From contig JASHOP010000075.1 in NCBI GenBank assembly GCA_030041075.1, forward strand, positions 1 through 48,810: a stretch of 48,810 bases of DNA. The letters are read 5' to 3'. Made by a program: the position numbers and the translations under genes. The notes under the pieces are model-generated. The model worked only from the letters and a program-made list of their open reading frames with translations. It did no database searches and was not told where the DNA came from. Positions 22,923 through 31,741 of the stretch are shown here, piece by piece. Numbering within the stretch: the first letter of the stretch is position 1; every line of letters starts with the position of its first letter. This DNA comes from Thermoplasmata archaeon (lineage in GTDB: Archaea > Thermoplasmatota > Thermoplasmata > Lutacidiplasmatales > UBA184).

Positions 22923-25900
22923 TCAGGCGAGGTCGACTAGGCGCGCGAGCTGAGCCACCAGCGCCGTAAGCGTCGTAGCGGTCGACGGGGCGGCGGAAGG
23001 CTCGGACGGGGGCAGCGTGAGCCGGATCGTTACGTTCTTCCCGGCCGCCTTCAGCCGGATCGACCCCTTCGACGGGCTCGCCTTCATCCCGGTGGGCGGC
23101 GTCACCTTGTACCGGTACGTCCCGTTGGGCAACGAGACGTTGATGTACGGGCCCGTCGACGAGAACGTCTCCCCGTGGATCGTGACCGACCAGATCGAGC
23201 TCGTGGGCAGTCCGACCGCCTGGAACGACGCGACGTAGTCGTCGGGGGTGAACGTCGCGGAGAGGTTCTCGGCCGCGGCCTGGATCATCACCGAGCCGGT
23301 CCAGGACGAGCTGGAGTCCGTCTCGGGGTCCCATACGCTCACGTTCTTTCCGGGTATCCCCTTGATCGAGTACGAGTACGATCCGTTCGTGACCTCGAAC
23401 ACGATCGTCGACCGGGTCGAGGCGATCGCCTTCTTGCCGGCGCTCGATGCGATCGTCACCTTCCACGACTCCTTCGTCTTGAGGCCCGTTTCCACGAACG
23501 TCAGCGGATACACCCGGGGCTTGAAGGTGACGACCACCGTGGTCGCCTTGGCGACCGTCAGATACCCCACGGCCACGTTGGGGGCCTCGCCGGGGACCAC
23601 CGAGAGGTTGTACCCGTACGGCCCGTCCGCCACGTCGAACGCCTGCGTCGCGGTCGAGTTGCTGGCGCTCGCGTTGTACGGCCAGGTGTTCGAGTTGTTG
23701 CCCACGATCGTCACCCCCCACGACGTCCCCGTCGGCAGGCCCTGCTCCCGGAACGTGAGGACGCTGAAGCCGGACCCGAGCGCGAGCTTCACGCCGAGCG
23801 TCGAGTTCGCGCCGGCGACGGTGAACACGAGGCCGGACGAGTCCTCCGTCGTGTAGTACGGCGAGAGGACTACGAGCCGGTACGTCCCGCTCGGCAGGTA
23901 GATCACGTGGTCCGCGACCGTCGTGCTGAACTCGTCCATGTCCGTGCCGGCACCGGTCGCCATCGAGACCGTGCCGCCCCACCGCGGGGTCTGGGCGGTC
24001 CGGCCCGAGACCTCCAGCTCGACCGAGTAGAGCGTCACGTCGATCAGGGGGTCGTGGTCCCCGCCGGGGTAGATGTAGCTGGCATGGTAGACCCCGGACC
24101 CATACGTCTCGGCGATCGGGGTCGTGCCGTTCTCATCGTACGGCAGGACGCCGTACGGATTGTCGGCCCGGTTGTGCGGGTTCAGCCCCAGCCCGTAATC
24201 CCACCAGAGATTCCCGCCCTGCTGGGCGGTACCGGCGATGCTGCCCGCGAGGGGGACCAACGGGAAGTCCGCCAGCGTGCGGACGTCGGAGGCGGGCTCG
24301 GGCGTGACGTTCCAGAGGTTGCGGGAGAACAGGTCCTTGTTGCCGGTGTAGAGGTTGACCGGGGGTTCCCACGCGGTCGTCGCCGTGTCGAAGTAGTTGT
24401 TGTAGATGAGGTCGGGCTCTTCCGCGACCTCGAGGCCGAGGTCGTCGCCGCCGGGGATCAGCGGATCGCAGATCTGGTCGGGCGTGCAGGCGGTCGGGGT
24501 CGGCTGCTGCTCGAACGTGTTGCCCCAGACCGTGTTGTTGCCCCCGCCGACGTTGAGCGGTCCCTTCCCGATCGGGGTCCCGCCGCTGAACAGGAGCAGG
24601 CCTTCGCTCTCCGTGTCGAAGTCGTTGTGCGCGATCAGGTTGCCGGACGACTCGTAGAACACCACGTTGAACGGGTCGAACACCAGGGGGTACCACGTAT
24701 CGTTGCCGAACCACCCGCTGATCCCCTCGGCCCCGACGATCGACACGTTCGACTCGTTCCAGAACCACATCGGGAGGTCGTTGAGCTCGGGGAGCTTCGC
24801 GCCGGGGGCCCGGGACGCGTTCGTGGTGGTCGAGAAGTTCGCCGGCTGGTACAGCTCGACCGAGACGTTGGTGTTCATCAAGAACACCCCGGGGAACACG
24901 GGGAACGTGAAGTCGTTGTAGAGACCGAACTCGGGCCCGAGGGGCGCGGGCTGGTCGTTCGCGAGAACGTACGGGTTCATCGGGGTCCCGTTGCCGCGGG
25001 AGGCGAGGTCGGCCACCTCGGCGTTGGAGAACGCCCACAGGGGGGTGTAGATGCCTTCGGTGAGGTTCTTCGTGAGGTTGATCGAGAGATTCAGCCCGGT
25101 CCCCGACTCGCTCGGGACGGTCACGTTCACGACCTCGGGATCGTAGTCGGTGAGCTCCACCGAGATGGAGTACGTCCCCGGGCTCAGCCAGAACGTGTCG
25201 TTGAACGCGTTCGGCGCGTACGTCGGCTCGTCGTTCGCGAACCCGGGCCGGCCGCCGACCGGCGCGACGAAGTTGAACGCGTTCGACGGCGACTCCGCGA
25301 GCGTCACCGGGAACGCTCCGGCGGCCCCGGTCGCGTTCCAGAGACCCCGCAGGTCGGAAGGTCCGGACGTCATCGTCCCGTACGTCGCGGCGGAGTTCGG
25401 CCCGCCGGCTCCGGACTCCCAGTTCACGTTCGCCCCCGTGACGGTCTCGCCGGTCTCCCCCCCGTAGTTGAACGCGGACGGAACGGCCTCGTACGTCCCG
25501 TTCGCGAGGTACTCGAGCGCGAGCGCCGCATCGGCGGCGAACAGGTCGGCCTGGCTGCCGCCGCCCGGGCCCCCGAGCACCAGCTCGAAGTCGTCCGTGA
25601 TCCCGACCGGGTTGTACCGGAAACCGTCGGCGGTGTAGTTGGAGGGGACCGTGAGGGCGGGCTCCCCCTTGGCGAGGGAGTTGAAGATGACGTAGTCGTA
25701 CGAAGGGTAGGCCGCCCGCTCGGCTGCGCCGGGGACGCCCGGTCCGGAGATCGTGACGGAGAAGTTGACGGCGTCCCTTCCGTCCAGGATCGTCGAGTTC
25801 AGGTAGAGGGCGAGGTCGAACGGGTACGCGATCAGCTTGCTGATCGGGATCGTCGCGTAGTAGTAGCTGGTGCCGACCAGGGCGCCGTGCGGTCCCAGCT

Positions 25901-26588
25901 TGTAGAACGCGCTCCCGTTCAGCGCTCCCCCCGAGAAGTTCCAGACGTTCGTGACCAGGTTCATGAAGTCGGTCGCGGGATCGTAGGTCACCACGTTCTG
26001 GGTCCAGTACGAATACCCCGGCTTCCCGAACAGCGTGACGTTCGTCAGGACCGCGTTCAGCTGGATCGCAAAGCCGTCGGGGGAGGTCTGCATGAGGTCG
26101 AGGGGTTGGATCCCCGTCGCGTTCACATCGACCTCCCCCCGGAGGCTCGTCGTGTTGACGAACGACGCCTCGATGGTACCGTTCGGCGCGGCGCTCAGCC
26201 CGTAGTCCGCGAGGCCGATCGGGGCCGGGATCTCCGAGTACAGCGGGGTGACGTGGCCGGCCTCACTCGCGGCCTGCTCCTCGGACGGCGTGGCCGAGGC
26301 CCGCGGCAGGAACTCCACCCGGGGGTCCACCCCCGCGGCCGCCGTGGCGGCCACGGCGGCGGTCGCCATCGTGGCCGCCGGATCCGAGCCCGGGCCGGCG
26401 GAGGGCGGGGACGCGGCCGAAGGCCCGGCGTCGGCGGGGGGTGGAGCCGAACCGCTCGGGGCGACGGTCGCCTGGGATGGTCCCTGGAACACGTCCCGAA
26501 CCGGCGTCGCGACGACGCTCAGCGCCGAGGCGATGACGAGGAGCCCGGCGCCGACCGCCAGAAGCGATCGCGTCGGCCGTAGGTTCAT
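22923..26588 (-). CDS. Secreted thermopsin-family (A5) acid protease with beta-helix and repeated C-terminal domains
   Basis: A 1221-residue secreted protein. A signal/anchor helix lies at about residues 8-28, with an Ala/Pro/Ser-rich spacer to 90. The thermopsin (peptidase A5) domain runs from about 112 to 440: 'SEIPAPIGLADYGL', 'QLNAVLTNV', 'YSYWTQNVV' and 'NVWNFSGG' are hallmark blocks. A parallel beta-helix-like region spans about 600-760 ('NLIAHNDF', 'NNTVWGNTF'). Three repeats of an Ig-like domain follow at about 943-1025, 1028-1115 and 1119-1195, each starting like 'TFREQGLPTGTSWGVTI'. It has many N-x-S/T sequons. Thermopsins act at low pH and high temperature on extracellular protein. 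The ATG at 26588 is 27 nt from a TTAAAG box, so leaderless. Confidence 0.88.
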   Translation of the reverse strand: MNLRPTRSLLAVGAGLLVIASALSVVATPVRDVFQGPSQATVAPSGSAPPPADAGPSAASPPSAGPGSDPAATMATAAVAATAAAGVDPRVEFLPRASATPSEEQAASEAGHVTPLYSEIPAPIGLADYGLSAAPNGTIEASFVNTTSLRGEVDVNATGIQPLDLMQTSPDGFAIQLNAVLTNVTLFGKPGYSYWTQNVVTYDPATDFMNLVTNVWNFSGGALNGSAFYKLGPHGALVGTSYYYATIPISKLIAYPFDLALYLNSTILDGRDAVNFSVTISGPGVPGAAERAAYPSYDYVIFNSLAKGEPALTVPSNYTADGFRYNPVGITDDFELVLGGPGGGSQADLFAADAALALEYLANGTYEAVPSAFNYGGETGETVTGANVNWESGAGGPNSAATYGTMTSGPSDLRGLWNATGAAGAFPVTLAESPSNAFNFVAPVGGRPGFANDEPTYAPNAFNDTFWLSPGTYSISVELTDYDPEVVNVTVPSESGTGLNLSINLTKNLTEGIYTPLWAFSNAEVADLASRGNGTPMNPYVLANDQPAPLGPEFGLYNDFTFPVFPGVFLMNTNVSVELYQPANFSTTTNASRAPGAKLPELNDLPMWFWNESNVSIVGAEGISGWFGNDTWYPLVFDPFNVVFYESSGNLIAHNDFDTESEGLLLFSGGTPIGKGPLNVGGGNNTVWGNTFEQQPTPTACTPDQICDPLIPGGDDLGLEVAEEPDLIYNNYFDTATTAWEPPVNLYTGNKDLFSRNLWNVTPEPASDVRTLADFPLVPLAGSIAGTAQQGGNLWWDYGLGLNPHNRADNPYGVLPYDENGTTPIAETYGSGVYHASYIYPGGDHDPLIDVTLYSVELEVSGRTAQTPRWGGTVSMATGAGTDMDEFSTTVADHVIYLPSGTYRLVVLSPYYTTEDSSGLVFTVAGANSTLGVKLALGSGFSVLTFREQGLPTGTSWGVTIVGNNSNTWPYNASASNSTATQAFDVADGPYGYNLSVVPGEAPNVAVGYLTVAKATTVVVTFKPRVYPLTFVETGLKTKESWKVTIASSAGKKAIASTRSTIVFEVTNGSYSYSIKGIPGKNVSVWDPETDSSSSWTGSVMIQAAAENLSATFTPDDYVASFQAVGLPTSSIWSVTIHGETFSSTGPYINVSLPNGTYRYKVTPPTGMKASPSKGSIRLKAAGKNVTIRLTLPPSEPSAAPSTATTLTALVAQLARLVDLA

Positions 26589-26611
26589 ATACCTGCCGGA
26601 CGGCGGCACGT

Positions 26612-26619
26612 CTCTTTAA
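26612..26619 (-). promoter_or_regulatory. TATA box of thermopsin gene
   Basis: TTAAAGAG on the minus strand, centred about 27 nt before the ATG at 26588. Confidence 0.5.
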
Positions 26620-26690
26620 CCTTGCATCGCCGCCCGCCGCCGCGCGCCCCGAGGAGGGGCGGCGGCCGGGCCGGAGCCGGGTCCGGTAGC

Positions 26691-29600
26691 TCAGAGCTCG
26701 GTCGGGTCGACCCAGCCGCGACGCGGGGGTGGCCTCCGGGGCGGGGGGCGCGTGCCGGGGGGACGCGGGCCCGGTCGGGGCCTCTGCCGGGGCGGGGGAG
26801 GCTCGGCCCGACGGCGGCGGCGCCGTAGCGCGAAGAGGGCCAGAGCGACCGCCGCCACCCCGCCCCCGATCAGAACGTAGTCCCAGAAGCCGAGCCGACT
26901 CGGGGAGCCGACGTGAGTGATGACGACCACCTCGCTGTGGGCGATCGGGCCGTGGACCGTAATCGACCCTTCGGACGGGGTCGCGTAGTAGCCGGCGCTG
27001 AGGTTGGTGACCGACCAGCGGTAGGTTCCGTTGGTGAGCGGGAACGTTAGCGGCTCGGTGATCGGGTCCGACTTCTGGGTCGTCCCGACCGTGACCGTCC
27101 AGTCCGTGTAGTCGTTGACGCCGTACGAGGCGATCATCTCGAACGCATACCGGACCGGGAGGATGTCGACCGAGATCGCCTTCGCGACGCCGCTCAGGGT
27201 GAACGATCCCGACGGCACGGTCGCGGCCCACGTGGAGTTCGCCGTCGCGATCTTGTACGAGTACGTCCCGTAGACCAGGGTCGTCGCCTCCGACGCCGCC
27301 GTGCCCTCCATCGACGGCTCGCCGGAGATGTTGACGAACCATTCGAACGGGAACGTCGGTCCGCTCGCCGTGAAGGTCACCGTGCCGCTCGCGATCGCCA
27401 GCGTGACCCCGACCCGGACCGCCGCGCCGTCGACCGGGACCGTGCCGTTGTCCGGCGTGGAGGCCCAGCCGGGCGTGGAGATGCCGTCCGACCACTTGTA
27501 CGACCCGTTCCCCAGCAGCGTCTCGACGCTCGAGACACCGGCCGCCGCCGAGAGGCGAACGCCACTCGAGAGGTTCACGAACCAGGTCGATCCGGGCGGC
27601 AGGGTCCCGGTCTCGACCCACTCGACCGCGTACCGCGGCGGGACCGTCTCGAAGATCCCCTGGTCGGTCGATCCCGCGTCGTACGCGAACGTCCACGTCC
27701 CCTGCGAGACGTACCGGTACGAGAGGTTCGATGCGGACTCCGTCGACTGGGCGTTCGCGGAGGTCACGAGCGACGAGTTCGCCAACTCGAACGTCGTCGA
27801 GCCGGCGGGCTCCACGTACGCCTCGACCGTGCCGTCCGTGGGGGACATGAAGTCGCCCTGGTCGCCCCCGGGACCGCCGACGAGGGCGAACTGAGGGTCG
27901 AGGAACCCGGAGGGGCTGGCGCCCGCCCGGGGGCCGTCGGTGTAGTTCGTGCCCTGCCAGCTGAAGGTGTACGGGTCGGCCCCGATGATGAACGAGGCGC
28001 CGGGGACCGAGAAATTGAGCGGGCTCGTTCCCTTGACCCCGTAGGAGAGCTCGACGGTCGGTTCGCCCCCGGCGACCCCGGGCATGAGCTCGACCGTCAG
28101 GTTGACGGTCAGCGGCAGCGTCTCGAGCGACCCCTTCGGGATCCACCAGGAGTAGACGGTCAGGTTCGGGTAGATCCCCGAGAACGGGTAGGAGATACGC
28201 CCCGTGAAGTTCACGTCCCACCCCGTGCTGGCGCGATGGATGTAGACCATACTCTGGACCCCGTAGATCGGGGCGCCGAGGCTGTCCGCGAGGAACAGGT
28301 TCTGCTCGATCGTCGCGTTGAAGTCGTCGTCGACACCCCCGCCGGCGCCCTTCGGCCGTGTCGACGTGACCTTGAGGTCGGTGACGGTCGCGCGGTCCTG
28401 GACTCCGGCGAGGCGCCCGTAGATCCCGTCCGACGAGACGTTGAGGGCGAAGATCGTGAAGTTGTAGGCGTCCAGCGAACCCCAGCCCGTCACGAAATCC
28501 CATCCGGGCGCGGCGCCGTATTGATAGTTCGATCCGGTGAGGACGTCGTCCGTCGGGAGCGCGGGGAGGGGCGAGAGGTAGGCGCCGCCGCAGTCCGATC
28601 CCTCCACCGCCGTCCCGCAGCTCCGGGCCGAGTCCTGCTGGGTCGCCCAGTAGTAGAGCGCCGGATCGAAGAACCCGAGCGGACCGGCCCCCTCGAACCG
28701 CATCGCGTGGTCGATCTCGGCCACGAGCCCGGCCACCACCGAGACCGCCACGCTCGTCCCGGACGCGGCGTAGTACGGACCGGAGCCGGAGGCGTTGGTC
28801 GCGAGGTACTGGTAGCCGTCGGACGTGATCGTCAGGAGCGAGTTGTTGGCGAGGGCCGCGAGGTCCGGGTCGCCGCGCCCGTTGCCGGAGAGGTTCGCGT
28901 TCGCCGAGGAGTCGACCTCCCAGGTCGGCTCCGCGAAGACCGAGCTGATCCCCCCGCTGGACCCCTCGGGCCCCCCGGCCCTGATCGAGACCCACCAGGC
29001 GGTCTGGTTGGCGATGCGGAGGGTCGTCGCGTCGAGCGCGACCGTCGTCCCGCCCACAGCCACATCGCCGTACGAATTGTACGCCATCGAGGCGGGAAAC
29101 TCGGCGTTCGTGCCGACCGAGTCGAGGCTCTCGAGATCGTCGCCCGAGTCACCCGAGGCCGCGAGCACGGTGATCCCTCGCGCCTGGGCCTGTTCGAGGT
29201 CCTGTTGCCAGGATGCGTCGTCCTGGTCGGCCAACGCCCAGGCGTTGGAGATCACCGAGACGTTCGCGAGCCCCGCGACGGTGCTCGCCCCGAACGACGA
29301 CGGCGGGCTGAGGATCTCCGAGAACGCGGTGTCGAGGTAGACCAGCGATTCGGTGGGGCCGTAGACCGTGTAGATCTGCGCGCCCGGTGCGGTCGACCCC
29401 AGCATCTCGATGTCCGCGGTGTTCTCGAGCTGGGCCCCCGAGGAGTCCCAGGAGGCAAGGCAGCTCGGAAGCGGGGCCGAGCCGATCGGCACGGCGTACG
29501 CGGTCGGATGGGGCTCGCCGGCCGGCAGCGTCTCGTTGAAGAACGTGTCGATGTCGCCCGGGACCCACGGGCCGACCTCCTGGCCGTCGGTCAGGTCGCC

Positions 29601-30518
29601 GCACGAGGTCGCCAGAGGCGGGCCCGTGTAGTTCCCCGACCAGAGGATCGTGGCGACGGTGGCGTTGGTCGGGTAACCACCGGCCGCGAAGAGCGACTGC
29701 TCGTCGTACGCGACCTGGAGGTCGGAGGCGTACTCGAGCTGGGTCCCGCCGACGGTGGGGGGCGCCAGGTACCCATCAGGGGGAGCGGCCGCGCCGGTCG
29801 TGTCCGGGCGGTCGACCCCGGCGTGGGGGGATCCGAGCGCCTCGGCGTCGGCCAAGCTCCCCGACGCCGTCCCCAGCCCCTCGACCGAGAGCACGGCCGG
29901 CGCGATCGGGGTGGGCAGGGAAGGCGCGCCGGTCGGGGCGACGTAGTCGTCCTGCCCCGCGCGGAACGAAGCGATCGAGACGTGGAAGATCCGCGAGGCG
30001 ACCGCGACGGAGGCGTCGAACGCGATCGCGGTCCGATCGGGGAGCACGGTGACGTTGGACGCCCCCAGCGCGACGAAGTAGTCCCGCGCGGCGTCGTAGG
30101 TCGACGCCAGCGGCGAGAACGCGGCGTCGAACTGGGCGGCGGTGAGAAAATGATCGTAGTCGGGCGAGCTCGCGTTGCCGAGGGCCGACAGGAGCGTCGC
30201 GAGAGCGCTCTGGTTCGAGTAAGCGAAGCTGACGAGGATCGCGAGCGAGCCCGTCGCGGGGGCGCTCCGCAGCTCGGAGCCGGGGACGATCCGATCGGTC
30301 GGGGCATCGGGGATCGCGGCGGTCGGCGCGGACTCGAGCGCGGAGAGGTCGATCGGGCCCGCGGACACGCCGGTCGTCGAGCCCTCCGCTCCGGGCCGGT
30401 GGGTCGCGGCCGTGGGGGCGAGCGGAACGGCGAGCCCTATCGACAGCAGCGCGGCCACGACGAAGACCACGCCCGTTGCCCGGCGGCCACGACGATCGCG
30501 GGGATGTCGCGGTCCCAT
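26691..30518 (-). CDS. Membrane-anchored sedolisin/kumamolisin-type (S53) acid protease
   Basis: A 1275-residue protein. The signal/anchor helix is at about 14-33, the pro-domain (Pro-kuma type) at about 80-215, and the S53 peptidase at about 245-690. Catalytic residues are E365 and D369 ('LENTADIE'), oxyanion D457 ('ASGDSG') and serine S589 ('SGTS'). The proline normally following the serine motif is replaced ('GTSVAVS'). The calcium-site-like 'GWDFVTGWGSLDAYNF' is present. Three Ig-like repeats follow near the C terminus, then a membrane helix ('YVLIGGGVAAVALALFAL') and a 45-residue Arg/Pro-rich cytoplasmic tail. S53 enzymes are serine-carboxyl proteases active in acid. The ATG at 30518 has GAGGT upstream and a TATA-like CTTAATC at 30571-30577, giving a leader of about 30 nt. 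Confidence 0.9.
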   Translation of the reverse strand: MGPRHPRDRRGRRATGVVFVVAALLSIGLAVPLAPTAATHRPGAEGSTTGVSAGPIDLSALESAPTAAIPDAPTDRIVPGSELRSAPATGSLAILVSFAYSNQSALATLLSALGNASSPDYDHFLTAAQFDAAFSPLASTYDAARDYFVALGASNVTVLPDRTAIAFDASVAVASRIFHVSIASFRAGQDDYVAPTGAPSLPTPIAPAVLSVEGLGTASGSLADAEALGSPHAGVDRPDTTGAAAPPDGYLAPPTVGGTQLEYASDLQVAYDEQSLFAAGGYPTNATVATILWSGNYTGPPLATSCGDLTDGQEVGPWVPGDIDTFFNETLPAGEPHPTAYAVPIGSAPLPSCLASWDSSGAQLENTADIEMLGSTAPGAQIYTVYGPTESLVYLDTAFSEILSPPSSFGASTVAGLANVSVISNAWALADQDDASWQQDLEQAQARGITVLAASGDSGDDLESLDSVGTNAEFPASMAYNSYGDVAVGGTTVALDATTLRIANQTAWWVSIRAGGPEGSSGGISSVFAEPTWEVDSSANANLSGNGRGDPDLAALANNSLLTITSDGYQYLATNASGSGPYYAASGTSVAVSVVAGLVAEIDHAMRFEGAGPLGFFDPALYYWATQQDSARSCGTAVEGSDCGGAYLSPLPALPTDDVLTGSNYQYGAAPGWDFVTGWGSLDAYNFTIFALNVSSDGIYGRLAGVQDRATVTDLKVTSTRPKGAGGGVDDDFNATIEQNLFLADSLGAPIYGVQSMVYIHRASTGWDVNFTGRISYPFSGIYPNLTVYSWWIPKGSLETLPLTVNLTVELMPGVAGGEPTVELSYGVKGTSPLNFSVPGASFIIGADPYTFSWQGTNYTDGPRAGASPSGFLDPQFALVGGPGGDQGDFMSPTDGTVEAYVEPAGSTTFELANSSLVTSANAQSTESASNLSYRYVSQGTWTFAYDAGSTDQGIFETVPPRYAVEWVETGTLPPGSTWFVNLSSGVRLSAAAGVSSVETLLGNGSYKWSDGISTPGWASTPDNGTVPVDGAAVRVGVTLAIASGTVTFTASGPTFPFEWFVNISGEPSMEGTAASEATTLVYGTYSYKIATANSTWAATVPSGSFTLSGVAKAISVDILPVRYAFEMIASYGVNDYTDWTVTVGTTQKSDPITEPLTFPLTNGTYRWSVTNLSAGYYATPSEGSITVHGPIAHSEVVVITHVGSPSRLGFWDYVLIGGGVAAVALALFALRRRRRRAEPPPPRQRPRPGPRPPGTRPPPRRPPPRRGWVDPTEL

Positions 30519-30570
30519 ACGTGATGAGCTACCTCTCGCTTCTCGCCGGTCCTTAGGTCGGTTACCCCGA

Positions 30571-31740
30571 TTAAGGGTTGCCGGTGGCGGCGCGGCGGGA
30601 CCAGATCCGGCGGGCCGCGATTCCTCGGAGCACCTCGGAGGGGCCGTGGGCGATCCGCCCGCTGCGGACGTCCCGCCACCGCTGCTCGTGGGGGAGCGCC
30701 TGGGAGTACCCGCGCCCTCCGTGGAACTGGATCGCGTGGTCGATCGTGCGCAGGGCCGCGTCGACCGCCATCGCCTTCGCCATCGCCGTACGGGCCGCCG
30801 CATCCGCGGGATCGTCCGTCCCGAGCCGGTCGAGGGCCTGCCCGCAGAAGAGCCATGCGGACTCGAGGGCGGCGCCGTCGTCCACCAGCGGTATCGCGAC
30901 CGACGGCTGGTCCGAGAGGGGCCGGCCGAACGCCGCGCGCTCCCCGACGTACGCGACCGTCTCGTCCCAGGAGGCCCGGGCGACGCCCAGGTAGATCGCG
31001 GCCAGGAGGCCCCGCTCGCGAGCGAGCTCGCCGCGAACGTAGCGGAACGCCGACCCCTCCTCGCCGATCCGGGCGGAGGCCGTTACTCGAACGTCCTCGT
31101 ACTCCACGCGACCCCGGCGCTGCCAGCGCTCGCCGAGGTCACCCCCGCCGGCCACGCGCCGGACGCCCGGCCGATCCTGCTCGACCAGGAACGCGGTGAT
31201 CCCGCCGCCCGGGGCGACTCCGGGGACCCGGCCGTAGACGAGCGCGGCTCCGGCGTCCTCCGCGAACGCCACCTCGCTCTTCGTTCCGTTCAGGACGTAC
31301 TCGTCACCGCTTCGCCTCGCCTCGAGCGCGATCGCCCCGACGTCCGAGCCCGCGCCGGGTTCCGTGATCTGGTTGCCCACCAGCCGCTCCCCCCGCACCA
31401 ACGGTCGAAACCATGCGTCGACGAGGGCGGGCGAACCGTGCTCCGCCAGCACCGAGGCAAACTCGGGCTGGAGGGCGAGCTTCGCGAACGCCGTGCCGCC
31501 GAGATACCCCAAGCGGAAGAGGGCGACAGCCACCCGGTGCAGCGGAAGGTGGCGGCCCCCGACTTCGGCCGGGAGCGAGAGGCCCAGCAGCCCGGCGGCG
31601 CCCAGGGCCTTGAACTCCGGGTACGGAAACTCGGGCCGTCGGTCGAGCTCGCGGTACCTCCGGCCCAGGTCGAGTCGGCGGGCGGCGCTCGAGACCTCGG
31701 CGACGATCGGGTCGTCCGGGAGCGGCCAGAGGGACGACAC
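30571..31740 (-). CDS. Acyl-CoA dehydrogenase family protein
   Basis: A 389-residue flavoprotein of the acyl-CoA dehydrogenase superfamily. The N-terminal helical domain is followed by the FAD-contact 'GNQITEPGAGSDVGAIALEA', the middle beta domain ('YVLNGTKSEVAFAEDAGAALVYGRV') and the C-terminal helices with 'GERAAFGRPLSDQPSVAIPL' and 'AIQFHGGRGYSQALPHEQRWRDVRSGRI'. The usual catalytic glutamate loop near 'Y.EGT.EI' reads 'IAHGPSEVLRG', as in members whose catalytic base lies elsewhere or which do not do ordinary beta-oxidation. The GTG at 31740 is one base after the CoA-transferase stop and has GGAGG nine nt upstream. The two genes probably act on the same acyl-CoA. Confidence 0.88.
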   Translation of the reverse strand: MSSLWPLPDDPIVAEVSSAARRLDLGRRYRELDRRPEFPYPEFKALGAAGLLGLSLPAEVGGRHLPLHRVAVALFRLGYLGGTAFAKLALQPEFASVLAEHGSPALVDAWFRPLVRGERLVGNQITEPGAGSDVGAIALEARRSGDEYVLNGTKSEVAFAEDAGAALVYGRVPGVAPGGGITAFLVEQDRPGVRRVAGGGDLGERWQRRGRVEYEDVRVTASARIGEEGSAFRYVRGELARERGLLAAIYLGVARASWDETVAYVGERAAFGRPLSDQPSVAIPLVDDGAALESAWLFCGQALDRLGTDDPADAAARTAMAKAMAVDAALRTIDHAIQFHGGRGYSQALPHEQRWRDVRSGRIAHGPSEVLRGIAARRIWSRRAATGNP

Positions 31741-31741
31741 G

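Noticed and set aside
23175..26582. About 1135-codon plus-strand open frame opposite the thermopsin gene
   Set aside because: Antisense to a protein with clear signal peptide, peptidase and repeat domains; composition rich in Arg, Val, Asp and Gly only.
26263..28995. Minus-strand frame overlapping the S53 and thermopsin genes in another frame
   Set aside because: Runs across the junction of two genes out of frame with both; no motif.
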